Source: Bermanella sp044597725
GTDB taxonomy: Bacteria > Pseudomonadota > Gammaproteobacteria > Pseudomonadales > Oceanobacteraceae
NCBI RefSeq assembly: GCF_044597725.1
Contig: NZ_CP139003.1
Span: 1,798,001-1,862,000 of the forward strand
Reading direction: 5' to 3'
DNA length: 64,000 nt
The position numbers and the translations under genes were made by a program. The notes beneath the pieces are model-generated. The model was not told the DNA's origin. It saw nothing but the letters and a program-made list of their open reading frames with translations, and made no database searches. Shown here in pieces: positions 49,603-59,624 of this stretch (its first letter is position 1; each line of letters opens with the position of its first letter).

Positions 49603-50616
49603 CTAAGAAGATTGACCTTTAAGGCTACGAATGCGCTGGCGCTCCCGTTCTTCCTCTTTTGCTTTTCGATGGGCTTCAATGGTTTCTTTAACATCTGAAC
49701 CAATATGCGCTTCACCCCGTTGTTTGGCTAATTCTACCTGACGTTCACGCTCGGCAAAGCGTTGCTTTTGTTCTTCGGTGAGTTTGTCGTAACAATATGG
49801 GCAGCTCACTCCTTTCTGGTATTGAGTGCTTTGCTTGTCTTCTTCAGTTATGGGTAGGCGACAGGCATGACATTGATCATATTCGCCTTTTTCCAATTTG
49901 TGGTTAACGGTTACGCGCTCATCAAATACAAAGCATTCGCCATCCCATAATGTATTATCTTCTGGTACTTCTTCCAAATACTTTAGAATACCGCCTTTTA
50001 AGTGGTAGACCTCATCAAAGCCTTGTTCTTTCATATACGCGGTTGATTTCTCGCAGCGGATACCGCCGGTGCAAAACATAGCAACTTTTTTGTGCTTACT
50101 TGGATCAAGGTTTTCTTTGACGTATTCGGGGAATTCACGAAAGGTTGATGTATTGGGGTTGATGGCATTTTTGAATGTGCCTACCTGATATTCGTAGTCG
50201 TTACGCGTATCAACCAGTACAACATCTGGGTCGCTAATGAGGTCGTTCCAGTCTTTTGGGTCTACATAGGTGCCAACGACTTGTTTTGGGTCGATGCCTT
50301 CCACGCCCATGGTAACAATTTCTTTCTTCAGCTTAACCTTGGTGCGGTGAAACGGAGGTGTGTCAGTGTAGGATTCTTTGTAATCAATGTCGGCAAGGCG
50401 CTCATCGTGCTTGAACCACTCAAGTAAACGGTTAATAGCTTCTCGGCTGCCGGCTACGGTGCCGTTAATTCCTTCGCTGGCCAGTAGCAGCGTGCCGCGA
50501 ATATTTTGATCTTCCATAAAATCAAGTAATGGTTGGCGGATAGCTTGATAGTTGTCGAGGGTGACAAATTTATACATGGCGCATACAACAATGCTGCCGT
50601 CTTGAGGTTGGCTCAT
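49603..50616 (-). CDS. trhO: tRNA uridine(34) hydroxylase (YceA/TrhO, rhodanese domain)
   Basis: 337 residues. N-terminal ferredoxin-like region (LLLASEGINGTVAGSREAI), a rhodanese domain with the active-site Cys182 in AMFCTGGIRCEKS, then a Cys-rich C-terminal zinc-binding region (CHACRLPIT ... GVSCPYCYDKL). TrhO makes 5-hydroxyuridine at position 34 of tRNAs. It has a charged C-terminal tail (RKAKEEERERQRIR). Confidence 0.93.
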   Translation of the reverse strand: MSQPQDGSIVVCAMYKFVTLDNYQAIRQPLLDFMEDQNIRGTLLLASEGINGTVAGSREAINRLLEWFKHDERLADIDYKESYTDTPPFHRTKVKLKKEIVTMGVEGIDPKQVVGTYVDPKDWNDLISDPDVVLVDTRNDYEYQVGTFKNAINPNTSTFREFPEYVKENLDPSKHKKVAMFCTGGIRCEKSTAYMKEQGFDEVYHLKGGILKYLEEVPEDNTLWDGECFVFDERVTVNHKLEKGEYDQCHACRLPITEEDKQSTQYQKGVSCPYCYDKLTEEQKQRFAERERQVELAKQRGEAHIGSDVKETIEAHRKAKEEERERQRIRSLKGQSS

Positions 50617-50703
50617 ATTTTCTCCTGCTCACCAGAACGTAAATCTGGCGCTTGGTTGGTGTGTTACTGGAAGTGGCGCATTATAGGCATTATGGCGTAA
50701 AAG

Positions 50704-50730
50704 TGAAGGGCCCCAATTAAGGGGCCTTGC
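50704..50730. terminator. GC-rich hairpin after the aminopeptidase gene
   Basis: GGGCCCC-AATTAA-GGGGCC with short A/T pairs outside, six bases beyond the aminopeptidase stop on the minus strand. No long T-run, so strength is unclear. Confidence 0.45.
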
Positions 50731-50735
50731 AAGTG

Positions 50736-52127
50736 CTACTTACTATAACGGCTTTGCAGCATTTCAAAGGCAGCGCGCACGCCCATGGCCTCTCCGCCTA
50801 CAGGACGGCCTGGAAGAGGGCGGTTATTCCATGCCATGACATCAAAATGCACCCAAGGAATATCAGCATTAACAAACGCCTGCAAATAGAGTGCTGCGGT
50901 AATGGCCCCACCAAATGGGCTGGCGGCACCGTTTGCCATATCGGCCACATCGCTATGTAGCATGTCTTTGTAGGCTTGGTGCAGTGGTAATCGCCATACT
51001 GGGTCTTGGCTTTGATTACCAGCATCAAATAATGCTTGGGCAACGTCATCATGGGTTGAGAAATAGCCAGGCAGTTCGGTGCCTAATGCAACACGACAGG
51101 CGCCCGTTAGGGTTGCGAAATCAATAATAAGCTCAGGCTCCTTTTCACAGGCGTCGGCCAGCGCATCACATAAAACCAAACGACCTTCGGCATCGGTATT
51201 GTCAATCTCGATAGAAAGGCCTTTACGTGTATTGAGTACATCACCGGGACGGAATGCGTTTGCCGAGACGGCATTTTCAACCGCAGGAATAAGCACGCGT
51301 AGTTGGATAGGAAGCTTGTGACTCATAATAAGGTGGGCCACACCTAACACGTGAGCGGCACCGCCCATGTCTTTTTTCATGTTACGCATAGCATTAGATG
51401 GTTTTAGATCAAGCCCGCCGCTGTCAAAACACACACCTTTGCCGACCAGGGTAACTTTAGGGTGTTTAGTATCTCCCCAGTTGAGTTCCAGTAGGCGAGG
51501 GCGGTTGTCACTTGCGCGGCCCACCGCATGAATCATAGGATAATTTTTTTCCACTAGCTCTTGGTCAACAATTTGTGAAAATGTGCCGCCAAATTCTTGG
51601 GCCAGTGACTCCACGGTTTGTGCCATGTGCTGTGGCATCATGTCGCCGGCAGGCATGTTTATCATATCGCGCACTAAGCTGATTGCTTGAACATATTGCT
51701 GCGCTTGCTGATACAGGTCTTCATTGGCGATGGCCAGTGTTGGTTGGGCGGCATCATTCTTTTTGTAACGGTCGAAGCGATAACTGGCAAGGCCCCACGC
51801 CATGGCAAGGTTGCTGCTGTATTCGTTGTCTTCTAGAACGTATTGCTGTGGCGGTAAGCTGGTTGCTAAAAAAGAAAATGCATAGATGTCATCGGTATTG
51901 CTGCTAACGGCAACCGCGTAGTCAATTTCACCCTGATTATTGGCAACTAAAGAGAAGCCGCCTTTGGTGATATTCTGCGAGTTTAACCAAGCTTTTTGCG
52001 CAGCTGGTTGTTGCTCTAACCAGGCGGGAAAGTCGGTACTAGAAAGCAAGTGTAGTGGGATGCCTTTCTCATCGTGAATAAGAGTGTCGCAAGAGCGTGA
52101 CTGGCAAACAAATTGATTGGTAGACAT
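50736..52127 (-). CDS. M17 leucyl aminopeptidase-family protein
   Basis: 463 residues, M17 peptidase with two metal ions. Metal-binding and catalytic segments: LVGKGVCFDSGGLDLKPS (Lys and Asp), KKDMGGAA, and the family signature NTDAEGRLVL. The length and the N-terminal domain are closer to the PepB-like shorter group than to PepA (~500). Cytoplasmic peptide turnover. It is encoded alone. Confidence 0.92.
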   Translation of the reverse strand: MSTNQFVCQSRSCDTLIHDEKGIPLHLLSSTDFPAWLEQQPAAQKAWLNSQNITKGGFSLVANNQGEIDYAVAVSSNTDDIYAFSFLATSLPPQQYVLEDNEYSSNLAMAWGLASYRFDRYKKNDAAQPTLAIANEDLYQQAQQYVQAISLVRDMINMPAGDMMPQHMAQTVESLAQEFGGTFSQIVDQELVEKNYPMIHAVGRASDNRPRLLELNWGDTKHPKVTLVGKGVCFDSGGLDLKPSNAMRNMKKDMGGAAHVLGVAHLIMSHKLPIQLRVLIPAVENAVSANAFRPGDVLNTRKGLSIEIDNTDAEGRLVLCDALADACEKEPELIIDFATLTGACRVALGTELPGYFSTHDDVAQALFDAGNQSQDPVWRLPLHQAYKDMLHSDVADMANGAASPFGGAITAALYLQAFVNADIPWVHFDVMAWNNRPLPGRPVGGEAMGVRAAFEMLQSRYSK

Positions 52128-52222
52128 AGAAAACCCATTTAGTTAAATACAGGATTATCTTAGCATGGCTGGGGCAAAAGATTGATAGTCCGGCGCTAAA
52201 AATAGCTCAGACAAAAATAGGG

Positions 52223-52262
52223 AGGATAAAAAAAAGAAAGTGGCCAAAGCCACTTTCTTTAT
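52223..52262 (-). terminator. Rho-independent terminator of the cold-shock gene
   Basis: A 12-bp stem (52233-52244 with 52249-52260), four-base loop, followed on the minus strand by a T-run of about seven. Confidence 0.9.
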
Positions 52263-52271
52263 TTAAGCCAA

Positions 52272-52478
52272 TTACGCAGGTTCTACGTCTTCGGCTTGAG
52301 GGCCTTTTTGACCCTGGGTTACTGTCATAGTTACTTGCTGGCCTTCAGCGAGTGTACGACGGCCCGTACCTTGAATAGCGCTGTAATGTACGAATACATC
52401 TTTACCGCCTTCTTGCTGAATGAAACCGAAGCCTTTTTCATCGTTGAACCATTTTACGGTTCCTGTCACTTTGGACAT
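52272..52478 (-). CDS. Cold-shock protein (CspA family)
   Basis: 68 residues from ATG 52478; the frame extends 18 codons upstream but that part has no place in CspA proteins. RNP1 is KGFGFIQ and RNP2 is DVFVHYSAI; the start MSKVTGTVKWFNDEKG is canonical. Single-stranded nucleic-acid chaperone. A 5' leader of over 100 bases with no other gene precedes it, as for cold-regulated csp mRNAs. Confidence 0.95.
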   Translation of the reverse strand: MSKVTGTVKWFNDEKGFGFIQQEGGKDVFVHYSAIQGTGRRTLAEGQQVTMTVTQGQKGPQAEDVEPA

Positions 52479-52663
52479 CTTACTTTTCTCTTTCTTTGGC
52501 CAAACAAGTTTGGCATTAAAACCACTGTACAAGACAGCATTGCGAATTCAGTGCAAGCACCGAATTGATAACCATGCTACTCCCCTTTGATCGCAAATAA
52601 AACAAAAAAGTCGACGTTTTTTGCCTTTTTTCATGAATTTTTTCTTTCATTTATACCAAAGTA

Positions 52664-55600
52664 TTACATGTTACGTCGGTATTCGCCCCCAGCTTCATAA
52701 AGGGCGCAGCTTATCTGCCCCAAACTTGCGCATTGCACTGCCTGCATGAGCGCACCAAAGGTGTTCTTACGGGCTTTAGCAGCGGTTTTTAATTGTTGGA
52801 TGGCATCAACAGATTGCTCTTGGTGAAGGCTTTCAAATTCTGTAATATTTTGAATTTGTTGGTTTTTTTCTTCGTCACTTGATCTTGCTAGAGTTAAATC
52901 ACCTTCGGCATTTTGCGAATCTTTTCCTAGAAATGTATTAACTCCCACAATTTGCAAACTGCCATCATGCTTTTTGTGTTCATAGTACATGGATTCATCT
53001 TGTATTTTGGAGCGTTGATACATGGTATCCATGGCGCCAAGAACGCCGCCGCGTTCGTTAATCCGTTCAAATTCCTGATAAACCGCTTCTTCAACCTGAT
53101 TGGTCAATGCCTCAATGAAATAGCTGCCTTGTAAAGGATTTTCACATTGGTTCATACCCAGCTCTTTATTGATGATCATTTGAATAGCAACGGCGCGTCG
53201 TACGCTATCTTCTGTGGGTGTGGTGATGGCCTCATCAAAGGCATTAGTATGTAAGCTATTGCAGTTATCAAACAGGGCATACATTGCCTGCAGAGTTGTG
53301 CGGATATCATTAAACTGAATTTCTTGTGAATGTAATGATCGGCCTGAGGTTTGGATATGATATTTAAGTTTTTGTGAACGTTCATTCGCTTGGTAGCGGT
53401 GCTTCATAGCGGTAGCCCAAATACGACGCGCGACACGCCCAATAACGGCATATTCTGGGTCCATGCCATTGCTAAAAAAGAAACTTAAGTTGCCGGCAAA
53501 GTCGTCAATGTGCATACCTCGACTAAGGTAATATTCGACAATGGTAAATCCGTTAGCCAGCGTAAATGCCAATTGCGTAATAGGGTTGGCCCCGGCTTCA
53601 GCAATGTGATAACCACTAATAGATACGCTGTAGAAATTTTTCACATTATGATCAATAAAATACTGCTGAATATCACCCATCATGTGCATGGCAAATTCAG
53701 TAGAAAATATGCATGTATTTTGAGCTTGATCTTCTTTTAATATATCAGCTTGGACGGTTCCTCTAACTTGTTCTAGGGTTTTTTGTTTGATGGCTTGATA
53801 GGTTGCTCTATCAACGACTTCTTGCCCGCTTACACCTAATAAACCGAGACCAAGCCCGTTGTTACCTTGCGGTCTTTCTCCTGAATATACAGGTTGGTTA
53901 CCGTTTGGATATTTTTTGCTAATAACCTTTTCAGCGAGATGCCATAGGTTATTGTCCATTAAGTATTTCTCTACTTGTTGGTCAATGGCGGCGTTCATAA
54001 AAAATGCCAAAATAATTGGCGCAGGACCGTTGATTGTCATTGAAACGGATGTGCTGGGTGCGCATAAATCAAAGCCAGAATAGAGTTTTTTCATATCATC
54101 AACGCTGGCAATGCTCACGCCACTGTTACCGACTTTGCCATAGATGTCGGGTCGTGGTGCAGGGTTTTCACCATACAGGGTTACACTATCGAACGCTGTT
54201 GATAAACGTGCTGCTGGTTGGCCCAAACTTAAATAATGGAAGCGGCGATTGGTTCTTTCAGGTGTGCCTTCTCCCGCAAACATACGTATAGGGTCTTCAC
54301 CTTGCCGTCGGTATGGAAAAACACCGGATGTGTATGGGTGAAAACCGGGTAGGTTTTCCTTGCCTAAATATAAAACCCATTCACCCCAATCATTACTAGA
54401 TGATGCTGCAACTTTAGGAATATCTAGGTGGCTTAAACTTTGGCGATAATTATCACCGTCTATTATTTTGTCCCTTACTTGGTATTGATATTGGGTTGCT
54501 TCAACACTGGCTTTATTACGAGGCCATTGCTGAACAGCTTTAATAATAGAGGTATCAATCTGTTCAATTAAATCGTGGTAGTGTTGTTTAAGTACAGCGC
54601 ATGACGCAGGAGTGTCTGAGCCATTAGGTAGGGTTGAAAGTGGTAAATATTCTTGTTGCTCTAAAGTACTATCGAGCGCTTTAATGCAGGTATAAAAATG
54701 CTGTGCTTGTCGTGCAAGCTCACTTTGTTGTTTAAGCCAGGCATCTTGGCTACGTGCGGTTTCAGCAATTTCTGCAAGGTAGCGCGTGCGGTTTGCTGGA
54801 ATTAGCGCAATGCCTTTAGGGCTTCGTGCTTCAAAGGATGTTTCTATTTTCGCCTTTTTAGCAAACCTAGAATGGGCACTTGATAACGAATTTACCAGTG
54901 ATTGAAATAACCAATTTACCCCTGGGTCGTTAAATTGGCTAGCAATGGTTGGATAAACGGGTAGTGCATCATCGCTTAATGAAAACTCATTGCGGTTGCG
55001 TCTATATTGTTTGCGTACATCTCTTAAGGCGTCTTCACTCGCAGGTTTTTCAAATTTGTTAATCACAATGCTATCGGCAAAATCAATCATATCGATTTTT
55101 TCTAATTGAGTTGCTGCACCAAATTCACTGGTCATGACGTAACATGCATGGTCGACAAAATCAGTGATTTCAGAATCGCTTTGGCCAATCCCTGCGGTTT
55201 CCACAATCACTAAATCGAAATATTGAGCGCTTAAAAATGCAATGACATCATCAAGCATTGCGCTGGTGGCAACATGCTGTCGGCGTGTTGCCATGGAGCG
55301 CATAAATATATCGCCGTGCCGAATGGCATTCATACGAATACGGTCCCCAAGTAGAGCGCCACCGGTTCGACGACGGGTAGGGTCGATGGCAAGTACTGCT
55401 ATTTTAAGTGAAGGTAAGTATTGATTAAAACGGTTTAACAGTTCATCGGTAAGGCTCGATTTTCCCGCGCCGCCTGTACCCGTTATACCTAATACCGGCG
55501 CGTTTTTTTGTGCTCGCCATTGGGTGCGCCATGCATTGAGTTGTTCATCATTAATTTGTCCATCTTCTAGGGCGCTTATGATTTGAGCGCACTCCAAAGC

Positions 55601-56101
55601 AGAATCGCAACTAAGGGCAGATGTGCTGTGCAGTGTATTTTGAGTTTTTTCTTTTGCTTTTGCATTGGCATGGTGTTGCTTGCGTTGTTGTGCGCGTTCA
55701 ACAACATCGTCGATCATGCCTAATAACCCAAGTTTCATGCCGTCATTAGGATGATAAATACGCTCAACACCATACTGCTGTAATTCATCAATTTCTTCCG
55801 GTGTGATCGTACCACCGCCACCACCAAATACCGCTATGTGTTGTGCCTGTTGTCGAGCAAGTTCATCGATAAGGTATTTGAAATATTCACAATGACCGCC
55901 TTGGTAAGAGCTCACACAAATGGCATCGGCATCTTCGTCTATGGCCGCTTGAATCACTTCTTGAACACTACGATTGTGCCCAAGATGAATGACTTCGGCG
56001 CCTTTATCTTGAATCAGGCGACGCATTATATTGATGGCTGCATCGTGCCCATCAAATAAGCTGGCGGCGGTGACAAATCGAAGGGGTACAGCATCGCTCA
56101 T
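52664..56101 (-). CDS. icmF: Fused isobutyryl-CoA mutase (IcmF)
   Basis: 1145 residues from ATG 56101 (an in-frame TTG four codons earlier is weaker). Three modules in the IcmF order: B12-binding domain (residues ~8-140; DGHDAAI with the cobalt-ligand His19), G-protein chaperone domain (~170-420; Walker A GTGGAGKSS, NKFEKP), and the mutase barrel (~560-1130; RMFAGEGTPERTNRR, Phe where methylmalonyl-CoA mutases have Tyr). Interconverts isobutyryl-CoA and n-butyryl-CoA with adenosylcobalamin; related enzymes also act on isovaleryl/pivalyl-CoA. No other acyl-CoA genes adjoin. Confidence 0.93.
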   Translation of the reverse strand: MSDAVPLRFVTAASLFDGHDAAINIMRRLIQDKGAEVIHLGHNRSVQEVIQAAIDEDADAICVSSYQGGHCEYFKYLIDELARQQAQHIAVFGGGGGTITPEEIDELQQYGVERIYHPNDGMKLGLLGMIDDVVERAQQRKQHHANAKAKEKTQNTLHSTSALSCDSALECAQIISALEDGQINDEQLNAWRTQWRAQKNAPVLGITGTGGAGKSSLTDELLNRFNQYLPSLKIAVLAIDPTRRRTGGALLGDRIRMNAIRHGDIFMRSMATRRQHVATSAMLDDVIAFLSAQYFDLVIVETAGIGQSDSEITDFVDHACYVMTSEFGAATQLEKIDMIDFADSIVINKFEKPASEDALRDVRKQYRRNRNEFSLSDDALPVYPTIASQFNDPGVNWLFQSLVNSLSSAHSRFAKKAKIETSFEARSPKGIALIPANRTRYLAEIAETARSQDAWLKQQSELARQAQHFYTCIKALDSTLEQQEYLPLSTLPNGSDTPASCAVLKQHYHDLIEQIDTSIIKAVQQWPRNKASVEATQYQYQVRDKIIDGDNYRQSLSHLDIPKVAASSSNDWGEWVLYLGKENLPGFHPYTSGVFPYRRQGEDPIRMFAGEGTPERTNRRFHYLSLGQPAARLSTAFDSVTLYGENPAPRPDIYGKVGNSGVSIASVDDMKKLYSGFDLCAPSTSVSMTINGPAPIILAFFMNAAIDQQVEKYLMDNNLWHLAEKVISKKYPNGNQPVYSGERPQGNNGLGLGLLGVSGQEVVDRATYQAIKQKTLEQVRGTVQADILKEDQAQNTCIFSTEFAMHMMGDIQQYFIDHNVKNFYSVSISGYHIAEAGANPITQLAFTLANGFTIVEYYLSRGMHIDDFAGNLSFFFSNGMDPEYAVIGRVARRIWATAMKHRYQANERSQKLKYHIQTSGRSLHSQEIQFNDIRTTLQAMYALFDNCNSLHTNAFDEAITTPTEDSVRRAVAIQMIINKELGMNQCENPLQGSYFIEALTNQVEEAVYQEFERINERGGVLGAMDTMYQRSKIQDESMYYEHKKHDGSLQIVGVNTFLGKDSQNAEGDLTLARSSDEEKNQQIQNITEFESLHQEQSVDAIQQLKTAAKARKNTFGALMQAVQCASLGQISCALYEAGGEYRRNM

Positions 56102-56176
56102 ATCGGTATCCAATGGTTATCGATTTTTGTTATTTTGTCATCAGTCTAGCGCTAACCATGGGTTTGAAATAGGGCG

Positions 56177-56212
56177 AAAATGGCCCAAAGAGCAAAACAG
56201 TGTAAAGGGCCA
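56177..56212 (-). terminator. Probable terminator after selO
   Basis: TGGCCC (56181-56186) pairs with GGGCCA (56207-56212), and on the minus strand the stem is followed by TTTT. About 40 bases beyond the selO stop. Confidence 0.55.
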
Positions 56213-56252
56213 ATTAGGTTGGAAGAAATGGTCATAACACAGGGTTAAATGA

Positions 56253-57731
56253 CTAAGAGGAACAGCTTATATCTAAATGTTTTCCCCAGTCTGGGGGCAG
56301 TTGAGCATACGTTTGATTTTCAGGTTGCTCATCAAACGGGTGTTTTAGAACAGAATGCAGTTTATTTACCAGTGTGTAGTCACCTTTTTCGGCGGCTTCT
56401 ATGGCCTCTTGAGCGAGATAATTACGTAATATGTATTTTGGGTTAACCTTATCCATAGCCGCAGCGCGCTCTATTTTTTGTTTGTTCGTGAGTGCTTGTA
56501 GCGGTTTTATGAACGCTTCATACCAAATGTCGTAACCTGAAATATCTAAAGATTGTTCGCGCCAATATTTATTTGTTTCAGGTTGCTCAATGTGGCTTAG
56601 GTCTCGCAAGAAATTTGTATAATCAAGACGTGATGTATGCAGCATGCTCAGGGTTTTACTAATCAGTGGTTCCCAGTCCTGAACCGAATGATTATCTAAT
56701 GATAACCCCAGCTTTTGACACATAATATGAAAAAACTCGGTTTTGAATATTTTTGAATATTGATCAAGGCTATTAATTAAGTCTTCTTTGTTGCACAAAG
56801 GAAGAAGTGCCTGCGCAAGAACGGCTAAATTCCAGTTGGCGATATTAGGTTGCTGATCAAAGCGATAACGCCCTTGGGGGTCGCTATGGTTGCAAATAAA
56901 GTGCTGATCATAGTCGTCTAAAAAAGCGTAAGGGCCAAAATCAAATGTTTTCCCTAATATAGACATGTTGTCGGTATTCATAACCCCATGATTAAAACCA
57001 ACGGCTTGCCATTTAGCCATTAATTTTGCCGTTTTTTCTAATGTGATATGAAAAAAATCATGGTAGCGCTGTTTATCGTCTGAAATGCTGGTTAATTCTG
57101 GATAATGTTTGTTAATCACATGATCACAAAGTTGCTTTAGTTCTTGGTGTTGTTGAGTAAAGCTTAAAAACTCGAAGTGTCCAAAGCGAATGTGGCTGGG
57201 CGTAACACGTAACAGCATGGCCCCCGTTTCTTTGCTTTCTCGATAAACCGGGGTATCACTGGCTACGACTGCAAGTGCTCGAGTCGTGGGAATATCTAAA
57301 GCTGCTAGGGCTTCACTGACAAGAAACTCACGAATACTTGAACGTAAAACAGCGCGACCATCTCCTTGGCGAGAGTAGGGGGTTTTACCGGCACCCTTTA
57401 AATGTAAGTCCCAGCTTTTTCCTTGCTTAACCACTTCCGCTAAAAGCAGTCCACGCCCATCTCCTAGGTCAGGGTTGTAATGGCCAAACTGATGGCCAGT
57501 GTACTTCATGGCCAACGGCTGCCATATATCTAGCACTGCATTGCCCGATAGCATTTCAAGGGTTTCTGGCTGCTTCAGGCAATCGTGGTCAACGCCCAGT
57601 AGCTGACATACTTCACGACTGCTAATTACCAGCTTTGGATTACTAAGCCCAGAAGGCTGCACTCGTGTGTACAGGGTGTCGGCCAAGTTGAGATAGCTTT
57701 GCTGATAATTCAAGTCTAAAAAAGTAGGCAT
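56253..57731 (-). CDS. selO: Protein adenylyltransferase SelO (YdiU)
   Basis: 492 residues (E. coli YdiU 478). Pseudokinase-fold enzyme that transfers AMP from ATP to protein Ser/Thr/Tyr. N-terminal MKYTGHQFGHYNPDLGDGRG, nucleotide-binding LLLAEVV and GAGKTPYSRQGDGRAVLRS, catalytic-loop NTDNMSILGKTFDFGPYAFLD are conserved. The C-terminus ends HLDISCSS, with a Cys near the end as in bacterial SelO (selenocysteine in eukaryotes). It follows the SEC-C gene and completes the Bat operon on the minus strand; SelO is linked to redox stress. Confidence 0.93.
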   Translation of the reverse strand: MPTFLDLNYQQSYLNLADTLYTRVQPSGLSNPKLVISSREVCQLLGVDHDCLKQPETLEMLSGNAVLDIWQPLAMKYTGHQFGHYNPDLGDGRGLLLAEVVKQGKSWDLHLKGAGKTPYSRQGDGRAVLRSSIREFLVSEALAALDIPTTRALAVVASDTPVYRESKETGAMLLRVTPSHIRFGHFEFLSFTQQHQELKQLCDHVINKHYPELTSISDDKQRYHDFFHITLEKTAKLMAKWQAVGFNHGVMNTDNMSILGKTFDFGPYAFLDDYDQHFICNHSDPQGRYRFDQQPNIANWNLAVLAQALLPLCNKEDLINSLDQYSKIFKTEFFHIMCQKLGLSLDNHSVQDWEPLISKTLSMLHTSRLDYTNFLRDLSHIEQPETNKYWREQSLDISGYDIWYEAFIKPLQALTNKQKIERAAAMDKVNPKYILRNYLAQEAIEAAEKGDYTLVNKLHSVLKHPFDEQPENQTYAQLPPDWGKHLDISCSS

Positions 57732-57733
57732 AT

Positions 57734-57910
57734 TTAAGGTTTATTTTGGCTCTTTTGTAAAAGCGCTTTCAGTTCTTTTGCCTTTTCTGGGTCGCTTAGG
57801 GCATCCTTAATTGCTTGTTTGGCATTTTCTTGATCGTATACCTTTTTGCAGCATTCGCTATATAACTTGCCGCTTTCGCAAGGGCAGAGCTCTGTGTCAT
57901 TGTCTTTCAT
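57734..57910 (-). CDS. Small SEC-C motif protein
   Basis: 58 residues from ATG 57910, one base after the batD stop; the longer frame shown by open reading upstream lies inside batD. The zinc-binding SEC-C motif CPCESGKLYSECCKK is complete (CxCxSGxxxxxCC), followed by a charged helix. Ribosome site GTGGA. Such small SEC-C proteins are metal-binding adaptors, for example to SecB or chaperones; a role with the Bat operon is inferred from position only. Confidence 0.8.
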   Translation of the reverse strand: MKDNDTELCPCESGKLYSECCKKVYDQENAKQAIKDALSDPEKAKELKALLQKSQNKP

Positions 57911-57911
57911 A

Positions 57912-59624
57912 TTACTTGTCCACCGGATACAAAGGGCGTAACCCATTTGCATCGTTTTGATGTTGAGATTGATGGTGCTTATATTGATTGACAAGCTGCC
58001 ATAAAAATTCACCTTGCCACGCGGAGCTGCCCGCTTGGCTATATAAAGTGTAATCAAGCTCATTAATGGCCTGAGCTAGGCTGGTATCGTTAATAAGCGT
58101 AGTTAACTCACTTAATTGGGTTATAGGCCCGTTTTTCAAGGTGTCGGAGCCCCATTCAAGTAATGCTTGTCTTGCTTGCTCCGGCTGGTTATTACGACAG
58201 GCCTGTTTAAGCTTTTTAAGTGGTTTACTTACTTGTTTGCCTAAGGACGATTGACTATTTGGCTCGTTTTTCAACTTTATATTGAGCTGACCTTGATTGT
58301 GCTTCCACAATAAAAAGTAGAGCGTGGCGAGCCACAAAATAGCTAGAATTAATGTGCTTAGTATCCAAGGGTTAAAACCCGTTGAATTGTTTTGGCTTAT
58401 TTTATTGCCGCTAGCCGATAGTGATTCATTTGCTGAGGCTTGGTTGGCATCTGAGTTTTGTGATGGACTCTCTGAGCGACTTTGACCTGTATTACCCGCT
58501 GCAGATGTAACAGTAAAAGTTTGTGGTGGTATGGTAGCGTATTCTAGTTTTTGTAAGCGTATGTTCCACCATGGGATGCGTATTTCAGGTAGAGTAAATG
58601 TGCCACTCTCGGTGGCCACCAATGCAATGCTTTGGCGGCGTTCTGAGCGAATACCTTGGCTACTGGTTTCGTCATCGGTTTGAGCTTGGTCGGGATAGTA
58701 CTTGATACCATTTATTTCTGGAATGGCGATGGCAGGTAGCTGAGCGGAACCCAGTCCATCGGCTTTTAATGTCATGGTAAAGGTAATGGGGTCACCAAGG
58801 GTTATCGAATTAGGATCTCCTTGCCATGCAAAATCGGCATCTAACGACTTGGCAGGTAACCAAGTGGCATTAGGGTAGCTTGCAGGTTTAGGCAGTACGC
58901 TTACTCTTTGTGGGCCATGACTTAAACTAATAGGGCGGCCAGGGCGCCAAGGACCATTGCTTACCTCCCCTGAATATCGAGGGCCAGGGATAATCATTTC
59001 ACCACTTGCTTGGGGGGCAATGGCAAATTGCCGCTCATAAACATTGTACGTACGACCATTTAGTTGAGTACGATATTGTTTAATATCACCTAGTGGTGTA
59101 ACCACTGCTTCGTCTACTTCTAATTTACTTAGCTCACCGTTTTCAAGCGGGATTGAAAAGTATAGTTTTTCGCTATAGACCACGTGAGATTGCACGTATG
59201 TGGTTTTGTTATCGACTTGAGTGGCAAAAAATACTTCTTCATCCTTTGATTTTAGATGAGATGAAACCGCTGAAACATTAATTTGAATAGGTTGTGTTTT
59301 TTCCCCTTCAAATGTTAATGAGGGAATAATCAACTTGCCTTTACGCTTAGGGATCAGGTTAAGTGTCCAAACCGTCCAGGTTTCGCTTTTACCATTAATG
59401 AATTGAAAGCTGCTTTTGCGAGATTGGTTAACAACTCTAAACTGTGGTGTAAGTGGTTTAAAGTTGGGTGAATTAGAAAATACGTTTGCGTTATAACGCA
59501 CCGTTAAAACCAGTGTTTCACCTTCTCCTACATCGGTACGATCGACACTAGATTCAAATGCCACGCTCCATGCTTGCATTGAAAATAAGGTGCTTAATAC
59601 AAATATTACCGCCAATCTTACCAT
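57912..59624 (-). CDS. batD: BatD-like oxygen-tolerance protein
   Basis: 570 residues. Signal peptide (FVLSTLFSMQAWS|VA), a large periplasmic part with Ig-like beta domains (VDRTDVGEGETLVLTVRY, the BatD/BamD signature near residue 30), a Ser/Asn-rich linker and a C-terminal membrane helix (about 420-440, WILSTLILAILWLATLYFLL) followed by a ~120-residue cytoplasmic helical tail. It overlaps batB/C by 7 bases. Bacteroides aerotolerance Bat proteins are the namesakes; the molecular role is still unknown. Confidence 0.88.
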   Translation of the reverse strand: MVRLAVIFVLSTLFSMQAWSVAFESSVDRTDVGEGETLVLTVRYNANVFSNSPNFKPLTPQFRVVNQSRKSSFQFINGKSETWTVWTLNLIPKRKGKLIIPSLTFEGEKTQPIQINVSAVSSHLKSKDEEVFFATQVDNKTTYVQSHVVYSEKLYFSIPLENGELSKLEVDEAVVTPLGDIKQYRTQLNGRTYNVYERQFAIAPQASGEMIIPGPRYSGEVSNGPWRPGRPISLSHGPQRVSVLPKPASYPNATWLPAKSLDADFAWQGDPNSITLGDPITFTMTLKADGLGSAQLPAIAIPEINGIKYYPDQAQTDDETSSQGIRSERRQSIALVATESGTFTLPEIRIPWWNIRLQKLEYATIPPQTFTVTSAAGNTGQSRSESPSQNSDANQASANESLSASGNKISQNNSTGFNPWILSTLILAILWLATLYFLLWKHNQGQLNIKLKNEPNSQSSLGKQVSKPLKKLKQACRNNQPEQARQALLEWGSDTLKNGPITQLSELTTLINDTSLAQAINELDYTLYSQAGSSAWQGEFLWQLVNQYKHHQSQHQNDANGLRPLYPVDK

